NCBI GenBank assembly: GCA_026991225.1
Contig: JALXCB010000128.1
Coordinates: 1-47,193 of the forward strand
From: Anaerolineae bacterium
GTDB lineage: Bacteria > Chloroflexota > Anaerolineae > J102
Direction: 5' to 3'
Length of the DNA: 47,193 bases
The position numbers and the translations under genes are program-made. Shown one piece after another: positions 43,906 to 47,193 of this stretch. How positions within the stretch are numbered: position 1 is the stretch's first letter; each line of letters begins with the position of its first letter. The notes under the pieces were generated by a model. That model did no database searches. It was given only the letters and a program-made list of their open reading frames with translations, and was not told where the DNA came from.

Positions 43906-44190
43906 GTCCTGCACATTTGGGCCCGCTACATTTGGTGCGTTTGTGCTGTTGTTGATGATCGGCGGTTAGGGATTGTAGAAATGAAGGTTTGTGGTGGCCG
44001 TCTGAATAAGTGTGAGATGAAAAGTTAGTAATGTGCGTTGCCAAAAAAGGACATCCCGTACTATTCCGCATGGATTGGCGTCTTATTTAGTAGAAGAACG
44101 TTCCACACATTCCCTTAAACGCCTGTCGTTAAGATTCAGAAAAATACATTCAAACATTCCCCATATCTTTCAAAAACGAGGTGAAAGCCT

Positions 44191-45786
44191 ATGAAGAAGC
44201 AAACATTCTGGTTCGGTCTTCTGGTTGTCGCGCTGGCAATCACGCTGCTGATTCCCGTCAGCGTCTTCGCCGCAGGCCGTCCAGACAAGGGAGCCCTTCC
44301 TGATCCAGGCGATCTGCTGAATGATATCGTCCAGTTTACCGGCCAGGTCGAGAGCAAGGCGGACGCCATTCCCGGTGACTGGGTTATCGATGGCAAGACG
44401 GTGCATGTTTCCTTCAACACCGCCTTCAACGTCAATCCCGTGACGATCCAGGTTGGCGATTGTGTCGAGGTCCGGGCTGAAGCGAATGTCGATGGCGCCT
44501 TCGATGCACTGATGATAAATAAGGTTCCTTGCGCCAACGATGTTCATTTCACCGGCGTCATCCAGGAGATCGCAGATGACTACTGGGTTGTGGATGACGC
44601 CAAAGTCTTGATCACGGCGCAGACCGTTATCCTCGGCGGCCATCCTGATGTGGGTGACATTGCCGATGTTCTCGCCCGCGAAACCGATGGCGGTCTGGCC
44701 GCCAGGCGCATCGTGGTTGTCGATGCGGATCAGACCGTGCAATTCCCCGGCGTGATCAAGGAGATGAACGATGACGCCTGGCTGATCGGCACGCCCGCGG
44801 GCGACCAGACGGTGGCCATTACGGAAGACACCGTCATCGTAGGCGATAACCCCGACGTGGATGACATGGTCAAGGTTTGGGCGAATGTCACGCCCGACGG
44901 CCTGGTCGCCACCCGCATCCAGGTGACGGACGTCCCGCCCGAAGCTCACTTCAAGGGTCGCATTCAGGAGCTCAACGATGACTATTGGGTGGTCGCCTAC
45001 CAGAAGGTGATGATTACCGAGGATACGGTCATCGAGGGTGATGAACCCCATGTGGGCGATATCGCCGAGGTCTGGGGCGAAGCGACGGCGGACGGCATTG
45101 TCGCCACCAAGATCATGGTGACCGCGACGAACCGCTTTGCCATCGTGCGCGGCATTGTGGAAGAGCAGACCGACACCTACTGGGTCATCAGCGGCCGCAC
45201 CGTTGGCGTCACCGAGGACACGAAGATCGTCGGCAATCCCCAGGTTGGCGATCAGGTCATTGCGGTCGTCCGGGTCGAGGATGACGGCAGCCTCACCGCC
45301 CGCAGCATCCACAAGGTGCCCGAGGCCCCGCCCGAAGACCGGGTTGTCTTCTCGGGATTCGTTACCGAGATCGAGGAAGGCAATCCCGCCAAATGGGTGG
45401 TGACCAGCAGCTACACCCACAACGGCGAGGCCAAGACCTGGGTCGTGTGGGTGAGCGATGAGACCGACATCGCGCCCGAGGGGGCGGAAGTGCAGGTCGG
45501 CTCCTGGGTCAAGGGCTACGGCGAACCCAATGAGGACGGCTCGGTGAATGCGCTGGGCGTTCAGGTTGTGGCCGCCCCTCGCGTCTCCTTCGCTGGCGAG
45601 ATTCAGCAGCAGCCCGAGTCGGGCGTTGTCGGCGAGTGGGTGATCCAGGGCGTGACGGTGCACGTCACGGACGCCACCCGGGTCATTGGCAATCCTGACA
45701 ATTGGGATGGTTACGCTCAGGGTTACGGCACTCTGAATCCTGACGGCTCCATCGACGCCACCGTCATCGGCCCCATGCCCCACTAA
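44191..45786 (+). CDS. Secreted protein with seven DUF5666-type repeats
   Basis: A 531-residue protein with a clear signal peptide (MKKQTFWFGLLVVALAITLL...SVFAA) and seven repeats of about 60-75 residues. Each runs F-x-G-x-I ... W-x-V ... V-x-V/I-T-x-x-T-x-I ... VGD-x-V-x-V ... DG-x-x-x-A-x-x-I, the DUF5666 pattern (small beta domains of unknown function in exported proteins). Repeats 2-5 are the most regular; repeat 6 is expanded. No anchor is visible at the C-terminus, which ends shortly after the last repeat. GAGGTGAAAGCCT precedes the ATG. It is a single gene followed by a strong terminator. An extracellular or envelope location is inferred; no enzymatic motif is seen. Confidence 0.8.
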   Translation: MKKQTFWFGLLVVALAITLLIPVSVFAAGRPDKGALPDPGDLLNDIVQFTGQVESKADAIPGDWVIDGKTVHVSFNTAFNVNPVTIQVGDCVEVRAEANVDGAFDALMINKVPCANDVHFTGVIQEIADDYWVVDDAKVLITAQTVILGGHPDVGDIADVLARETDGGLAARRIVVVDADQTVQFPGVIKEMNDDAWLIGTPAGDQTVAITEDTVIVGDNPDVDDMVKVWANVTPDGLVATRIQVTDVPPEAHFKGRIQELNDDYWVVAYQKVMITEDTVIEGDEPHVGDIAEVWGEATADGIVATKIMVTATNRFAIVRGIVEEQTDTYWVISGRTVGVTEDTKIVGNPQVGDQVIAVVRVEDDGSLTARSIHKVPEAPPEDRVVFSGFVTEIEEGNPAKWVVTSSYTHNGEAKTWVVWVSDETDIAPEGAEVQVGSWVKGYGEPNEDGSVNALGVQVVAAPRVSFAGEIQQQPESGVVGEWVIQGVTVHVTDATRVIGNPDNWDGYAQGYGTLNPDGSIDATVIGPMPH

Positions 45787-45815
45787 CCCCCTCATTTTAT
45801 CACGCAAAAAGAAAG

Positions 45816-45845
45816 GCCGCTCTCCGGGAGGAGGGCGGCTTTTTT
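45816..45845 (+). terminator. Intrinsic terminator after the DUF5666 gene
   Basis: Stem GCCGCTCTCC / GGAGGGCGGC (45816-45839, one G-T pair) with a GGGA loop and TTTTTT immediately after, 30 bases downstream of the stop codon. Confidence 0.88.
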
Positions 45846-45920
45846 GCTGTTTCGGAAATAGCGCCTTGGCGCTAGCTGCAAAGGGATTACCGGGCCAACG
45901 TCGGGCGAGGTTGCAACGGC

Positions 45921-45979
45921 CGTGATGCGTGAAAACGTGAAGCGTGAGCGCCTTACGCATCACGCATCACGTTTCACGG
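45921..45979. repeat. CGTGATGCGTGAAACG-type inverted repeat
   Basis: CGTGATGCGTGAAAACGTGA is followed after a short loop by ACGCATCACGCATCACGTTT CACG, forming a long imperfect hairpin. The same unit (CGCATCACGTTTCACGCATC) precedes NRPS4 at 21665-21689. The surrounding 45846-46038 gap otherwise holds nothing I can identify. Confidence 0.75.
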
Positions 45980-46038
45980 CCCGCCAGCCTGGCCGCGAGG
46001 TGTTTTCGCCCTTATTAACAGGCAACCGCCTGTGAGAC

Positions 46039-47193
46039 CTACTTGTTGGGATCGTATTTGCAGCGTTTGCCCTCGACGCCATTCATGTGGATGCAGAGTT
46101 TGATGATGGCGGGGCGCCAGTAGGTCTCTCCGGGGGGGCTGGGATCCATGATGGCCCAGTAGTATTGCTCGTCGTTTTTGGTCCAGTTGGGGTCGGGCAT
46201 GTAGATGAGGGACATGATCCCCACCCAGGGCCAGTGCTGTTCGGCCCACTGATACGCCCGCACCAGGTAATCGCCCTGGACGAAGGGGTCGATGCCCGCG
46301 CCCGCGCCGTGCCAGTAGTAGGGGCTGTCCGGACGGTCGTCCCAGGTCCAGCCAAATTCGAGGATGGCGATCTGCTTGTCCCCGTCGCCGTACTGCTCCA
46401 TGAGCCGCCGGATGTCCTCGGCATGGCGGAAGGAGTAGACGCGCAGGCGTTCGGGCGGGCTGGGGTCGTTGTTGTAGTATTTGGGGTTGGCGGCCACGTC
46501 AGCGGGATCGGTTTCGGGCGGCAGGGCGTAGCCCGCAGCGTGAATGCCCAGCATGTCGAAGTAGCCGTCGCTGTCGCCGCCCATGGCCTCGTACAGTTGG
46601 GTGTAGAATTTGACGTCGTACATGGCGTCGGCCTGATCCGCGGTGGTGGGGGCCATGCCCGCGGTGATGACGATGGCGTTGGGGTCCGCGGCCTTGATGG
46701 CGGCGTAGGTCTTTTTCAGGAGCATGGCGTAGCCCGCCGGGTCCACGGGCTTGCCGCCCCATTCGCGGGAGAGGTTGGGCTCGTTCCACACCTGATAGGC
46801 GTGGATGCGGCCGCGGTAGCGGGCGGCCAGGGCGCCGGCGAATTCGGCGAAGGCGTCCGCGTTTTCCGGGGGATCGCCCGCCCAAAAGGCCTTGTCGCTG
46901 GGCGAGATGCGCACCAGCAGCTTGAGTCCATGTTTCTCCACCTGATCCACAACCCGGTCGGCGATGCTCCAATCGAACTGGCCCGGGCCCGCGCCCTCGA
47001 TGTCCTGCCAGGCGAACCACTGTTTCACCCAGCGGAAGCCCGCGTCGGACATGATGCCCAGGTCGCGGTCCGCGGTCTCGGGACGCCACCACAGGAAGGC
47101 CTGGGCGCCGTAGTCGGGGGATTGGACTTTGACCGGGCCGGAGGGATGGGTTGGGGGCGTCGTGGGCGCGGCCGTGGGCGGGATGGCGACGGC
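46039..47193 (-). CDS. Clan-A glycoside hydrolase-like protein, partial
   Basis: Reverse-strand frame open to the right window edge (385 codons visible; ATG at 47052 is internal because conserved-looking sequence continues upstream as [20 protein letters not shown] after a Pro/Thr-rich linker). The fold is a TIM barrel of the cellulase/GH5-GH39 kind: [20 protein letters not shown], the acid/base Glu in [10 protein letters not shown], and a likely nucleophile Glu in [10 protein letters not shown]. The Pro/Thr linker suggests a secreted, multi-part protein whose signal peptide lies outside the window. The sugar substrate cannot be predicted. The stop lies at 46039-46041 after a C-terminal KRCKYDPNK. 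Unrelated to the synthetase locus. Confidence 0.8.
   Translation of the reverse strand, partial: AVAIPPTAAPTTPPTHPSGPVKVQSPDYGAQAFLWWRPETADRDLGIMSDAGFRWVKQWFAWQDIEGAGPGQFDWSIADRVVDQVEKHGLKLLVRISPSDKAFWAGDPPENADAFAEFAGALAARYRGRIHAYQVWNEPNLSREWGGKPVDPAGYAMLLKKTYAAIKAADPNAIVITAGMAPTTADQADAMYDVKFYTQLYEAMGGDSDGYFDMLGIHAAGYALPPETDPADVAANPKYYNNDPSPPERLRVYSFRHAEDIRRLMEQYGDGDKQIAILEFGWTWDDRPDSPYYWHGAGAGIDPFVQGDYLVRAYQWAEQHWPWVGIMSLIYMPDPNWTKNDEQYYWAIMDPSPPGETYWRPAIIKLCIHMNGVEGKRCKYDPNK

Overview
The window is about 47 kb of GC-rich DNA dominated by one co-directional (+ strand) nonribosomal peptide synthetase (NRPS) locus. It runs from a truncated synthetase at the left edge to a phosphopantetheinyl transferase ending at 40496. 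The style of the accessory genes (GxxExxY protein, DUF5666 repeat protein, GT39-like membrane protein, clan-A glycosidase) and the many dispersed palindromic repeats suggest a Chloroflexota bacterium (Anaerolineae/Ardenticatenia type). That is an inference from gene style; there is no rRNA or other marker here.

Layout. 2-3559: end of NRPS1 (PCP tail, then C-A-PCP). 3586-4026: AT-richer GxxExxY gene between 17-bp inverted repeats. 4067-13402: NRPS2 (C-A-PCP-sulfotransferase-C-A-PCP-E). 13403-14789: REP array of 180-bp units, a RAYT-type Y1 transposase and a MITE with target-site duplication. 14790-21587: NRPS3 (DCL-type C-A-PCP-C-A-PCP). 21693-35972: NRPS4 (four C-A-PCP modules plus TE). 36144-40496: free-standing sulfotransferase, MFS exporter, type II thioesterase, a second MITE, MbtH-like protein and Sfp-type PPTase. 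40497-47193: apparently unrelated genes (surface protein, GT39-like membrane protein, tiny ORF, DUF5666 repeat protein, truncated glycosidase).

Assembly logic. Nine adenylation (A) domains are visible. Specificity codes read by eye suggest Phe - Lys-like - D-Gln - unassigned - Phe - Orn-like - Asn - Tyr-like - Tyr-like, with at least one more residue upstream of the window. The epimerase that ends NRPS2 is correctly followed by a DCL condensation domain opening NRPS3, which supports the order NRPS2 to NRPS3. TE releases the chain, TEII proofreads, MbtH supports the A domains, the PPTase primes the carriers and the MFS protein probably exports the product. The embedded and free-standing sulfotransferases suggest a sulfated product or sulfonation-assisted chemistry.

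The outstanding observation is that all nine A domains carry two in-frame insertions of dispersed-repeat DNA at the same two loops. Site 1, between core motifs A2 and A3, is made of 7-bp tandem repeats plus inverted copies. Site 2, between A6 and A7, holds one of several unrelated palindromic repeat types. The two sites bracket a 700-750 bp cassette (A3-A6) containing nine of the ten specificity-determining residues. This looks like a repeat-flanked specificity cassette that could favour recombination between modules. NRPS4 modules 3 and 4 already share a practically identical 1.3-kb A-domain block.
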